From positions 1 through 36,246 of the forward strand of contig JAKQEK010000200.1 of the NCBI GenBank assembly GCA_029558535.1: DNA of 36,246 nt. Direction: 5' to 3'. The translations under genes and the position numbers were made by a program. The notes under the pieces are model-generated. The model saw only the letters and a list, made by a program, of their open reading frames with translations. It did no database searches and was not told where the DNA came from. Shown one piece after another: positions 23,583-31,030 of the stretch. Source of the stretch: Bacteroidota bacterium. GTDB taxonomy: Bacteria; Bacteroidota; Bacteroidia; Bacteroidales; ML635J-15. How positions within the stretch are numbered: position 1 is the first letter of the stretch; every line of letters starts with the position of its first letter.

Positions 23583-25025
23583 ATGGCTAAAAAAGATAAG
23601 TATGACGTGTGGCTCCCGCCAATCACAGTCGAAAAAGTTGACATCAATACTTTGCAAGACCAAGTGGTTGATTATTGGCATGGCCTGATTCAAACACAAG
23701 AAGGTTTTTCTCACACTAAAGGCGAAGGAGTTGTTGTGTTTGTGTTAGACACTACATTCAAGACCTCGCACCCTGATTTGAACATCAACATACTTCACGA
23801 GTTTGCCAAGTCTTTTACTGACGAGACTAACGAAGACGACCCTCAAGGGCATGGCATACACTGCTTAGGCATAATTGGGGCTGCGGACAACAGCATCGGC
23901 GTGGTAGGGGCAGCCCCTAACGTGAAATTGGTCCCAGTCAGGGTATTGAATGCACAAGGGCAGGGCACATGGGAATGGATAGTAAACGGGATTAGATATG
24001 CCTGCGACGTTGATTTAGGAAAATATCAGGGGTATAAGCGCATTATCAGTATGTCTCTTGGCGGATCGTCTGGCAGCAGCCTTATAGAGAGCGCTTTAAA
24101 ACATGCTAAAGAAAAAAATGTATATGTTGTAGCTGCGGCAGGCAATTCCGGGTTTGACGGGAGCAGAGACACCGTTAACTATCCGGGTGCTTACGACCAA
24201 TATTGCATAACTGTAGCATCTGTGTCAAAATTATGGAAGCCGTCTATTTTTTCTAGCGGAGGAAAGGCAATAGATGTATCGGCATTTGGAGAATCCATAT
24301 ATAGCACCTACAAAAACAATGGATATGCAAAGTTGTCTGGCACTTCAATGGCAACGCCGATGGTCTCCGGCCTTCTTGCTCTCATACTTTCAAAATATGC
24401 AGATATTACTATCACCAAAGATACTTTAGAAGCATATCTTAAGGCACATGCGAAAGACTTGGAAGAAGCTGGCGAAGACGATAAAACCGGGGCTGGGGTG
24501 CCAATAATCCCTCCGTACATGTCTAATAAGCCTGACGGAACCCCCAACAACCCTGACGACCCTGACGATCCCGACACGCCAGACGATCCAGTACCTCCAG
24601 TTAAGCCTGAAAGGCCGCTATCGTTTATTTTTAGAGAAAACCTAAAGATTTCTTGGTCGCCAACTTCTAAGTCCAATAATAATGACATTGAAAACCTTTT
24701 GATGTACGGGGTTGCCCCTGTCAAAGAAATAACGGCGGCCGCAAAACATAATAAGGTTAAAATATTGGAGATGGAAATATCTTTAAATTCTACTGAAATG
24801 GCTGACGTAGAATATGACCTATTTCTTAAGGAAACTCTTTCTTTTTTTTCCAAATCAGGGTTTTTCCTTAACCCTAACAGCGATTTAAACGATGTTGCAT
24901 ATTGGGCAACCTTCTTCTATAAGATGGTGCTCAAAGAAAAGACAGGAAAAACTTTTGACGTACAGGCGATGCTTGTCCAAGATGCACAAGGCAGGAAAAT
25001 AAAGCATTATTACGAAAACAAGTAA
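23583..25025 (+). CDS. Subtilisin-like serine protease
   Basis: This 480-residue intracellular protease of the S8 family starts at ATG 23583 (MAKKDKYDVW); the frame is open 90 bases further up but that part would carry the promoter and looks hydrophobic by chance. Catalytic sites are Asp56 in VVFVLDTT, His90 in GHGIHCLG, the oxyanion Asn188 in AAAGNSG and Ser255 in GTSMATPM. A Pro/Asp-rich linker (around 318-345) leads to a 135-residue C-terminal domain I cannot name. There is no signal peptide. It lies among virion genes and converges on the LamG-like gene across a strong terminator. It could process virion proteins or act on the host; subtilisin fold is certain, role is not. Confidence 0.92.
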   Translation: MAKKDKYDVWLPPITVEKVDINTLQDQVVDYWHGLIQTQEGFSHTKGEGVVVFVLDTTFKTSHPDLNINILHEFAKSFTDETNEDDPQGHGIHCLGIIGAADNSIGVVGAAPNVKLVPVRVLNAQGQGTWEWIVNGIRYACDVDLGKYQGYKRIISMSLGGSSGSSLIESALKHAKEKNVYVVAAAGNSGFDGSRDTVNYPGAYDQYCITVASVSKLWKPSIFSSGGKAIDVSAFGESIYSTYKNNGYAKLSGTSMATPMVSGLLALILSKYADITITKDTLEAYLKAHAKDLEEAGEDDKTGAGVPIIPPYMSNKPDGTPNNPDDPDDPDTPDDPVPPVKPERPLSFIFRENLKISWSPTSKSNNNDIENLLMYGVAPVKEITAAAKHNKVKILEMEISLNSTEMADVEYDLFLKETLSFFSKSGFFLNPNSDLNDVAYWATFFYKMVLKEKTGKTFDVQAMLVQDAQGRKIKHYYENK

Positions 25026-25058
25026 TAGAAGCTAAAAGCTTTCCTTATTAATACAAGT

Positions 25059-25086
25059 AAAAGCAGGCCCCACAAGGCCTGCTTTT
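25059..25086. terminator. Bidirectional rho-independent terminator
   Basis: AAAAGCAGGCC at 25059-25069 and GGCCTGCTTTT at 25076-25086 form a perfect 11-bp stem with a six-base loop. The A and T runs at the two ends make it a terminator in both directions, serving the protease gene (stop 25025) and the convergent gene ending at 25114. Confidence 0.9.
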
Positions 25087-25113
25087 AAATTATAAGGATA
25101 TGTCAAAAACTTT

Positions 25114-26661
25114 TTAAAAACAACACAGTGTTTTGCCTTTCCCATAGTTTCCTTTCATGTTTTCATATAAGCACCGTATCTCCTGTACTTTTAAAGCTTT
25201 ATCGTAAATATTAAACTTATCTATTTGCCCTATAAAACTTCCGGCGAACTGTTCCGCCAAATGAGAGCAGGCAGGGCTGGCGGTTATGCTATAACAATAA
25301 TCTTTTTTCGCATTTATAATATGCTCTCCAATTTTAACACTTGTTAAATTTTCAGAAGTATGTATAGCAATGTTATATCTGACACAGTTATTCGAAAGCA
25401 CTGTTCTTTCTACAACGATTTGTCCATCAAATATTTGTGATAAATTATCCTCTAAATTTTCATCTAATGCTAGGTTTGTTTCAAAAAAGGTTTTGCCTAT
25501 GTAATACCCTAGTAAAAGTACGTCTTCGGTTTGGTTATAACACAAGCTATATGAACACCCCATTATAGTTTCACTGCCGCTGTTTAAAAGGGCATTTTCC
25601 AAATTCCCCATAGTACCGCCTCCTACAGAAATATTGTATGGGATGCCTAATTGCAAGCTTCTATGCATGCTCATCCCATAGGGCCTTAATTCTGGCACTA
25701 GTATTTCGTATATGTTTTTCCCATCCACCCATATAGACAGCAGCATTTTTTGAGGTTGCCTATGTTTATCGCATTCTTGAGTTGAAATAACGTGAGAAAA
25801 TTTTAAGACAATATGATTCCATTCTGTATTAGAAGTCTGGCCCGTTGAGCTATAATAATCGAATAGTACTTTTTCTGATACAAAAACATTGTTCACGCAT
25901 TCTCCGCTTGTCCCAATATACCTTACATTAAATGCCCCGCCGCCGGTCAGCCTAACGCCTAAAGCATTACAGGTTATCTCTCCACAGCAGTCCGGGTATG
26001 TAAATATTTGCTCACATGGAGGGGGGTTACAAACATTTTGTTCTGTATAGTATAAGAAGGTGTTTCCAGATGCCCAAGGGTATATTGTGTTGTCTTCATA
26101 TTCAGGTTGTAATGGGATGCCTTCGCAAGTCTGCCCGCTGACAACCCGCCCACAATATGGGCTTTCCTCTTTTATCCCATAATAAAAAAAGAAGCCGCTG
26201 TTATTTTCGTTGAAAGCGTTTAACAACAATTTGTCAGCACAAGCCTCAGTATCGCCTGTAGCGGGCTTTAGCCAAAATTCGAACGCTGCCCCGTTTAAAT
26301 AGGAATCTGGCAGAGTTTGGTAGCCATATCCTTCGGCTTTGAAATACCCCTGATAAAACCCCCCTAAAAAATTATTCTCGGTTATTTCATGGCAAAAAGT
26401 ATCCCCCGTTATTTGCTTTAAAGCGAAATACCCTTCGTTGTTTTCATGCGAAGCGTCGCAAATACCTTCTCCTAGCTCATAGCCTTCCCACCTTACAGCC
26501 GATATTAATTTGTTGCTGCCGTCAAACTCAAAAGAGGCTATCAGCCTGTTTTTTAAACTTGTACTGCACTCGATGGACGTTAAAGCAGCCTCCGAAATTT
26601 TTAAATCATAATAGTTTTTTAACGAAAGGCTCAACTCGATGTTATTAAAATGGTTATTCAT
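25114..26661 (-). CDS. Cysteine-rich LamG-like virion protein
   Basis: This 515-residue protein has several features of concanavalin A/LamG-fold adhesion or tail proteins: AAFEFWLKP in the middle of the first half, a WNHIVLKF segment, LSIWVDGKN, and at the end GQIDKFNIYDKALKVQEIRCLYEN, the usual closing motif of LamG domains. LamG domains bind glycans or matrix. It holds about 27 cysteines, some in pairs (NPPPCEQ, PDCCGEITC, and the terminal CCF), unusual for a protein made in the bacterial cytoplasm. No signal peptide. A TATAAATA box on the minus strand lies 25 bases before ATG 26661. Likely a receptor-contact or decoration protein; the exact role is inference. Confidence 0.7.
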   Translation of the reverse strand: MNNHFNNIELSLSLKNYYDLKISEAALTSIECSTSLKNRLIASFEFDGSNKLISAVRWEGYELGEGICDASHENNEGYFALKQITGDTFCHEITENNFLGGFYQGYFKAEGYGYQTLPDSYLNGAAFEFWLKPATGDTEACADKLLLNAFNENNSGFFFYYGIKEESPYCGRVVSGQTCEGIPLQPEYEDNTIYPWASGNTFLYYTEQNVCNPPPCEQIFTYPDCCGEITCNALGVRLTGGGAFNVRYIGTSGECVNNVFVSEKVLFDYYSSTGQTSNTEWNHIVLKFSHVISTQECDKHRQPQKMLLSIWVDGKNIYEILVPELRPYGMSMHRSLQLGIPYNISVGGGTMGNLENALLNSGSETIMGCSYSLCYNQTEDVLLLGYYIGKTFFETNLALDENLEDNLSQIFDGQIVVERTVLSNNCVRYNIAIHTSENLTSVKIGEHIINAKKDYCYSITASPACSHLAEQFAGSFIGQIDKFNIYDKALKVQEIRCLYENMKGNYGKGKTLCCF

Positions 26662-26685
26662 TTTTAGAAAACGTTTTTTAATAAA

Positions 26686-26693
26686 TATTTATA
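26686..26693 (-). promoter_or_regulatory. T4-type late promoter box TATAAATA
   Basis: Read on the minus strand, 26693-26686 is an exact TATAAATA ending 24 bases before ATG 26661. On the plus strand the overlapping AATAAATA (26680-26687) is one base off the consensus and faces the gene at 26715, so this small AT-rich gap could serve both divergent genes. Confidence 0.55.
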
Positions 26694-26714
26694 AACAAAG
26701 AGAGCAGCAATAAG

Positions 26715-27263
26715 ATGAAGATTAAAATACCAGAAGAATTAATATCAGAATTTGTAGGGGACGATTTAGAACAAGTCAGCGGAGGCATACGCCCGATACA
26801 AAGCGTTTTTACTACCGTAAACGTGCCTGCGCCTGACGATGAAAGCGACGTACCTCAAACGACAGACGTTTATATAAAACATGCAAGGCAACCATGGTGG
26901 CTGACGAATATTTTTGGAGGGTATGGGGTTGCATCGACGGGCTCCGTGTCAGAAGGAAAAAACATCAACATCAACGAAAGGCCAGTCAAAGAATATATGG
27001 TTGGGCGAAACAGCAGATCAGGAGAAATAGTTAATAAAGAAGAAATACCTTCGTTAGACGATTTAGAAAAAATCTATGACAAGCCACTAATGAAGAAACA
27101 TACATTACAGTTTACAACAGCACTGCAAAAAATGCAAAGTACTTTAGCAAAAGAAGATGAAAGCGGGGCTTTAGCTATCGCCTTGAATTATGTTTTAAAT
27201 AACGTGGATGTTTCATCTATCCCGGAAAATTTTAAAAAACAACTAAGGGATGCAATTAAATAA
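26715..27263 (+). CDS. Unknown protein in the virion gene block
   Basis: This 182-residue protein begins MKIKIPEELISEFVGDDLEQVSGG, has a glycine- and tryptophan-containing middle (WWLTNIFGGYG) and ends with a helix-rich, acidic C-terminus. It has no signal, membrane segment or enzyme motif. It opens a rightward run of small genes leading to the scaffold and capsid genes; its end overlaps the next gene by 14 bases. By position, capsid assembly or structural roles are plausible, but I do not recognise it. Confidence 0.6.
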   Translation: MKIKIPEELISEFVGDDLEQVSGGIRPIQSVFTTVNVPAPDDESDVPQTTDVYIKHARQPWWLTNIFGGYGVASTGSVSEGKNININERPVKEYMVGRNSRSGEIVNKEEIPSLDDLEKIYDKPLMKKHTLQFTTALQKMQSTLAKEDESGALAIALNYVLNNVDVSSIPENFKKQLRDAIK

Positions 27264-27657
27264 AAAAATATATATCCCGGAGCCCATTTTACTTGATATC
27301 CAAAAGAGGTTTGACAACTTTAAGGGCAGCCAAAAATCTAAGGGGTATATTACGGTATTAAACATGCTTAAAACCAGTCGCACGACTTTGGGCAATTTAA
27401 AAAAGATAAAAAACACTATTGAAAACGTAGAAAGCCCGGAGCTCAGTTTTTTATTGAAGGACAATAATTTCATTAAATGGTATGAGCATACGTTAAGCCG
27501 GGAAAGCGACAGGTTAAAAACCCATAAAGCCAACAAAGAAAGGGCTGGCTTTAACAATGCGCATAGGAAAGCGCACGAAAAAAACAGCAGCATAATTCCA
27601 GAGTCATTAAATGTCAGAGTTTTTATAAACGAAAATATTTATAATAAAATAAAATAA
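27250..27657 (+). CDS. Basic helical protein of unknown function
   Basis: This 135-residue, strongly basic and largely helical protein (RFDNFKGSQKSKGY, then SRESDRLKTHKANKERAGF) could bind nucleic acid or act as a small adaptor. It overlaps the end of the gene before it by 14 bases, so it is translated with it. The next gene starts seven bases after its stop behind an AAATAAAATAAAATAAA repeat. No family is recognised. Confidence 0.6.
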   Translation: MQLNKKIYIPEPILLDIQKRFDNFKGSQKSKGYITVLNMLKTSRTTLGNLKKIKNTIENVESPELSFLLKDNNFIKWYEHTLSRESDRLKTHKANKERAGFNNAHRKAHEKNSSIIPESLNVRVFINENIYNKIK

Positions 27658-27663
27658 AATAAA

Positions 27664-27963
27664 ATGGAATGTTCTAAAATAGAAGACATTGCGAATGCTG
27701 CAAGGGCACAAATGACAAGGCAGAATACATATACTGAATTAGAGCAATATTCGTCTTTGCACCCTAATGCGACTCAAGCGGTTGGTGCGAACGACCCTAA
27801 CAATATCAGGGGGCGAGGTACGGGGGTAGCTTTCGACACTGTAAACGGAGGTACCTCAGTTGATATAAATGGCATAGCCGAAGTATATGGGTCTGGGAGG
27901 AAAGCAATTTTCTTCGTAAACGAATATAACCCGCACAACCAATATCAATGCCCTCCTAGATAA
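27664..27963 (+). CDS. Small unknown protein in the virion block
   Basis: This 99-residue protein has a helical, polar N-terminus, then a glycine- and asparagine-rich part (ANDPNNIRGRGTGVAF, VNGGTSVDINGIAEVYG) that should be beta or loop structure, and ends QCPPR. The look is that of a small structural protein, without a family I recognise. It starts after a repeated AAAAT leader and lies nine bases before the WYL-like gene. Confidence 0.55.
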   Translation: MECSKIEDIANAARAQMTRQNTYTELEQYSSLHPNATQAVGANDPNNIRGRGTGVAFDTVNGGTSVDINGIAEVYGSGRKAIFFVNEYNPHNQYQCPPR

Positions 27964-27972
27964 TACGATAAA

Positions 27973-28314
27973 ATGAAGCTACTATTTGAATACAGCATTA
28001 TCAATGAGGCTTTTGCTAAAGCAGATTTGATAAGCGCTATTAAAAATAAAAATGTAGTTAAGATTTCTTATGAAGGCGATGTAGGCAATAGGCTTGTCGA
28101 ACCTCGCTTGATAGGCAGGACTATAGCGGGGAACTTAGCAACAAGGGCATTTCAAATATCCGGCCCCACAAACACATCAAATATGCAATGGAAAATATTT
28201 CTGCTTTCTAAAATAGACAGTTTGGAAGTTACAGAAGAAAATATATCTGATACCAGGCCTCAATATAACCCACATGGCGACGAAATGTTCGCAGAAATAA
28301 TTATTCAAAATTAA
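27973..28314 (+). CDS. WYL-like domain protein
   Basis: This 113-residue protein looks like a single WYL domain: AISAIKNKNVVKISYEGD-type start (residues about 16-36), then RLVEPRLIGRTIAGNLATRA, WKIFLLSKIDSLEV at the end. The R-x-VEP, RA and WxxF-x-x-x-x-I features are the usual order. WYL domains bind ligands or nucleic acid and often control transcription or defence systems, but the HTH partner is missing here. In large phages the isolated domain appears among structural genes. Position in this run suggests an assembly or virion role; that is inference. Confidence 0.6.
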   Translation: MKLLFEYSIINEAFAKADLISAIKNKNVVKISYEGDVGNRLVEPRLIGRTIAGNLATRAFQISGPTNTSNMQWKIFLLSKIDSLEVTEENISDTRPQYNPHGDEMFAEIIIQN

Positions 28315-28348
28315 AATTTGCATAAAAACTTTTATATTTTAAATAAAA

Positions 28349-28738
28349 ATGAACGAATTCTTTAAAAAAAAAGCACAGGATCCTGCTATTGAAAGCAACC
28401 CCAGCCCAGAAATCGCTTTTTTGCCTGAAAACGAGGAGGCAGTACCAGATGAAGAAACTGCCGTAGCTAGAAAAAAAGAACTTTTGTCTAACTTTACAAA
28501 CAAGCGGTTTACTGAGATTACTCGCGCAGCAAATATTTACAAGGAAGAAATTGATATTAACGCAGGAAACAACGGCATGCAAATAATCAACATGCCTGCG
28601 CTAGAAATGCTTATAACCAAAATCGTAGAGGAAAAAATGGCTCAATATGAAATGAGGGCCAAGATGGAACAAGCCTTAAAAGAACAGCCGTCAGGGCATG
28701 GGGGGGCTATGCCTCAGTTAAAATCCAAAATGGAATAA
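28349..28738 (+). CDS. Unknown acidic/helical protein
   Basis: This 129-residue protein has an acidic N-terminal half (ENEEAVPDEETAVARKKEL) followed by a long helical segment (ALEMLITKIVEEKMAQYEMRAKMEQALKEQ broken in two by short turns) that could form a coiled coil. T4 keeps small core proteins (gp67, gp68) in this part of the genome, and this gene could be one, though no sequence match is seen. A TATTTTAAATAAAA leader precedes ATG 28349. Confidence 0.5.
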   Translation: MNEFFKKKAQDPAIESNPSPEIAFLPENEEAVPDEETAVARKKELLSNFTNKRFTEITRAANIYKEEIDINAGNNGMQIINMPALEMLITKIVEEKMAQYEMRAKMEQALKEQPSGHGGAMPQLKSKME

Positions 28739-28758
28739 ACCTTAAAAAATCAATAAAA

Positions 28759-29010
28759 ATGGATATTGAAGATAAAAAAAACAGGTTGTTTAGGCAAGTG
28801 TCGATGGGAGATGGGGTAAACGAAAATTACTCGCCTTCTTATGCTTCTTCAGAAGATAAATTAAAATATCTTATTGAACGGCTGGAAGTTATGGTGCATA
28901 AGCATGAAAAAATGTTGTCGGAGAACCATGTCATCCCCAAAAATACGCAAGAGGTTTATATTGTGATCGGATCCAACAAATTTAAAGGGAAGCTCGAACT
29001 AATAAAGTGA
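28759..29010 (+). CDS. Small helical protein of unknown function
   Basis: This 83-residue protein carries a coiled central helix (SEDKLKYLIERLEVMVHKHEK broken around the Leu pattern) and a short beta end (VYIVIGSNKFKGKLELI). It starts 20 bases after the previous stop and is followed at once by solo right end 2. Its own end looks complete, so the element probably landed between genes. No family recognised. Confidence 0.6.
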   Translation: MDIEDKKNRLFRQVSMGDGVNENYSPSYASSEDKLKYLIERLEVMVHKHEKMLSENHVIPKNTQEVYIVIGSNKFKGKLELIK

Positions 29011-29015
29011 AAAAC

Positions 29016-29132
29016 ATGGTTGCCTCTATAGGGTCGTATAATATTATGATGAAAGCAGTCCCCAATGCCTTTGGCGGAGAGGGGATAGAGGGCGTTGCCG
29101 TCCGCCCGTCACGCTATAATATAGCGTGTTAA
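29016..29132 (+). pseudogene. 5'-truncated IS607-type tnpB relic (copy 2)
   Basis: The frame from ATG 29016 encodes MVASIGSYNIMMKAVPNAF, then GIEGVAV, then a tail ending SRYNIAC and TAA 29130-29132. It aligns with the end of relic 1 and of the intact TnpB after the RuvC-III aspartate, and shorter than relic 1: even the INAD motif has gone. The same sister element as relic 1 is the best source. A 38-residue peptide could be made but would have no nuclease site. Confidence 0.8.
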
Positions 29133-29170
29133 GAAAAACTATGCAGAAAATCAAGGTTTTTTAGTACGGT
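29030..29170 (+). ncRNA. Candidate orphan omega RNA (reRNA), solo right end 2
   Basis: About 140 bases, close to a guide-RNA scaffold in size, keep roughly 89 percent identity by eye with 800-942. The first hairpin is here a perfect 9-bp palindrome, CACGCTATA/TATAGCGTG with a one-base centre. The second (AAAAAC with GTTTTT) is a little weaker than in copy 1. The match ends after AGTACGGT at 29170, and any guide would read TATATGCAAAAAAGC, running over the start of the gene at 29174. Transcription and use are unproven. Confidence 0.45.
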
Positions 29171-29173
29171 TAT

Positions 29174-29407
29174 ATGCAAAAAAGCAGAGAAGATACTATT
29201 AAAGCAATTGATGTCTCTCTTTTAGATGAAGTGAAACGGCGCGATATAATGCCTGTTTTGCAGAAATATGGCTATTCGCTTATGATTAAATATCTAATGG
29301 GGGGCAAAGCATCTCCTTTTTCCTCAATAATAAGATACGAGGAAACGGCATTAGCTGTATTAAGCGAATCTGCAATACAATTTATAGAAAAAAAAAAATT
29401 TAAATGA
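29174..29407 (+). CDS. Small unknown protein next to a solo right end
   Basis: This 77-residue protein begins MQKSREDTIKAIDVSLLDEV and is helical and basic at the end (IEKKKFK). Its ATG lies four bases after the inferred right border of solo end 2, so its native leader has been replaced. It is possible that the element removed the original 5' part of the gene. The stop overlaps the next start in ATGA. No family recognised. Confidence 0.6.
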   Translation: MQKSREDTIKAIDVSLLDEVKRRDIMPVLQKYGYSLMIKYLMGGKASPFSSIIRYEETALAVLSESAIQFIEKKKFK

Positions 29408-30117
29408 ATAAGAATTTTATTTTTCATGATGGCGGCAAGGTTTTAGAAACGATGATAACAGTGCAATTGTCGGATGGGAAATATACTACTTATTCTGTTT
29501 TTTATGATTTGGTAAACAATAAGCGTATAAGCGCCCCCTCATTTTCTGATGTGCAACAGCCTTTTTTCAAACCAGACAGAAGCTGTTGCATTTCATTGCC
29601 TGAACTGCCGGAAGTATGCCAGATATATGTCAGTGCTACTGAAAACTTAGGATGGCTTTATGAATCATTAACATTGTTTAATTTTGCGTTTTATACACAA
29701 ATATCTTCGTTCGTTGTAAATGGCGTGGAACAGCTTTTATCGCCTGTTGGGATACAGATTACTCCTGATAATGCAGATATAGTAGAAATAGGAGGTGAAT
29801 ATGGAGTGAACAATATTACTAATGCCTTGAATAACTTGTCAACAGACTTTATATTTCAATTAGTTGGGATAAATGAACATGGCGCTTGGTATATGTCTGT
29901 AATGTACCCCTACGATTATGAGTGGAGCATAACCCTTACTGGCACTCGAACAGACCCATCGCCTGCTGGATATAAATATGATATCATTGATGGTGTTATA
30001 CTGACTAACGAAGGCTTGCAGTGCGTATATTACTATGGCACCACAGGTTGTGGGCCGGTATATGAAACAGGGTCGCCTGCAAGATACTTAAGCCCTTTGA
30101 ATAAAACATGCTATTAA
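29404..30117 (+). CDS. Probable virion protein, beta-rich with paired cysteines
   Basis: This 237-residue protein starts MNKNFIFHDGGKVLETMITV and is rich in beta-forming and aromatic residues. Cysteines appear as SCCISLPELPEVC in the first third and near the end (QCVYYYGTTGCGPV, TCY). This style resembles the LamG-like protein at 25114-26661, suggesting a second virion surface or tail component. No signal peptide. It overlaps the genes on both sides by four and ten bases, so it is part of a tight operon. The family is unknown. Confidence 0.5.
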   Translation: MNKNFIFHDGGKVLETMITVQLSDGKYTTYSVFYDLVNNKRISAPSFSDVQQPFFKPDRSCCISLPELPEVCQIYVSATENLGWLYESLTLFNFAFYTQISSFVVNGVEQLLSPVGIQITPDNADIVEIGGEYGVNNITNALNNLSTDFIFQLVGINEHGAWYMSVMYPYDYEWSITLTGTRTDPSPAGYKYDIIDGVILTNEGLQCVYYYGTTGCGPVYETGSPARYLSPLNKTCY

Positions 30118-30497
30118 AAGAACTGTTTAAACAGGACAGCTTGCGGGAATTGCAGGCTATAGTAAAATCAAGAATGAAAACGTCTGTAAAATCCTTTAGC
30201 GAAAAAGAAAGGCATATAATTTCGGGAGACATTTTAACTATTGTTAAAAAATACCCGGAAGCCAAAAAAATATGGATAACGGGGTCTTATGTGTTTGGGG
30301 GGCATATATTGCCAGGCGATGACGAACATTATCTTCGGCTGAGAGACAGCTTTAGGTTAAAAAACAAAATAAGCGACAGGGATTATATGACTAGCCCGCC
30401 TATAGTAGGGCAAATTGGGGAGATAGATCTGATAAACATCACAAAAAGCAAAAAAATATTAGTTTTCAACAACGGCCTTAACCTTATTGAAAAATAA
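30108..30497 (+). CDS. Nucleotidyltransferase-fold-like protein
   Basis: This 129-residue protein contains KIWITGSYVFGG at residues 54-65, ISDRDYM near 89-94 and IGEIDLI at 103-109. The GSYxxG loop followed by an aspartate motif and a third acidic beta strand recalls the minimal nucleotidyltransferase (Pol-beta-like) fold known in toxins and phage proteins. Substrate is unknown and the spacing of the acidic motifs is unusual, so this is a fold guess. Its last 39 bases overlap the end of the minus-strand GIY-YIG-like gene, tail to tail. Confidence 0.5.
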   Translation: MLLKELFKQDSLRELQAIVKSRMKTSVKSFSEKERHIISGDILTIVKKYPEAKKIWITGSYVFGGHILPGDDEHYLRLRDSFRLKNKISDRDYMTSPPIVGQIGEIDLINITKSKKILVFNNGLNLIEK

Positions 30498-30962
30498 CAA
30501 ATCTTCTTCGTCTAAATCAAACCATTCGTTATCGAACTGGCTATGTATTTTTTTTTCAAAAACAATATGCAAGCTTTTTTCTACCTTTTTATAAGAAAGA
30601 CTAACAATATAGCCAACTAAGACTACCTTGCCAGGCAATGTATTTTTAAAAAAACGTATCCTTGTCAATAAATCTTTCGTCATCCCTATCTTATAAACAT
30701 CGTTATGCATTATCAGATATACAAAGCCGTGCTCTGACATATCAGGATACCCCATCCGGTCTAAAAAAGAAGGATAAGAAACAATAGCATTTTGTTCGTT
30801 TGCTTCGTTCAAATAAAAACGCTTTCCTTTCTTTATGACGACATGCTTCCGATCTATTACCCCCCCTATCTCATAATCATATAGTGCTTCTTCTTTTTCG
30901 AATATCACAGATTTACCCATCTTTTTTCTTGAAAATCCATGTTTAATCAACTCGTTTTGCAA
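30459..30962 (-). CDS. GIY-YIG-like (T5orf172/MUG113) nuclease-type protein
   Basis: This 167-residue protein has a C-terminal GIY-YIG-related domain of the T5orf172/MUG113 type: FVYLI at 80-84, VYKIGMT at 89-95, Arg101, a helix with Glu128 (EKSLHIVFEKKI) and EWFDL at 146-150. These are the positions that form the catalytic core in GIY-YIG enzymes. The first 75 residues are not recognised and may recognise DNA. It is oriented against the surrounding rightward genes and overlaps its neighbour by 39 bases, a pattern of inserted selfish or accessory genes. Activity as a homing nuclease is inference. Confidence 0.75.
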   Translation of the reverse strand: MQNELIKHGFSRKKMGKSVIFEKEEALYDYEIGGVIDRKHVVIKKGKRFYLNEANEQNAIVSYPSFLDRMGYPDMSEHGFVYLIMHNDVYKIGMTKDLLTRIRFFKNTLPGKVVLVGYIVSLSYKKVEKSLHIVFEKKIHSQFDNEWFDLDEEDLLFFNKVKAVVEN

Positions 30963-31001
30963 AATTTTTAATAAAATATAAATTTTTTAAAAAGCAATAT
31001 C

Positions 31002-31009
31002 TATTTATA
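31002..31009 (-). promoter_or_regulatory. TATAAATA box, possible late promoter
   Basis: The minus strand reads TATAAATA at 31009-31002, about 40 bases before ATG 30962 of the GIY-YIG-like gene. On the plus strand a near match, TATAAATT (30977-30984), faces the scaffold gene at 31031. Both are only motif matches. Confidence 0.35.
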
Positions 31010-31030
31010 AAAAAATATTCGAATAACTAA

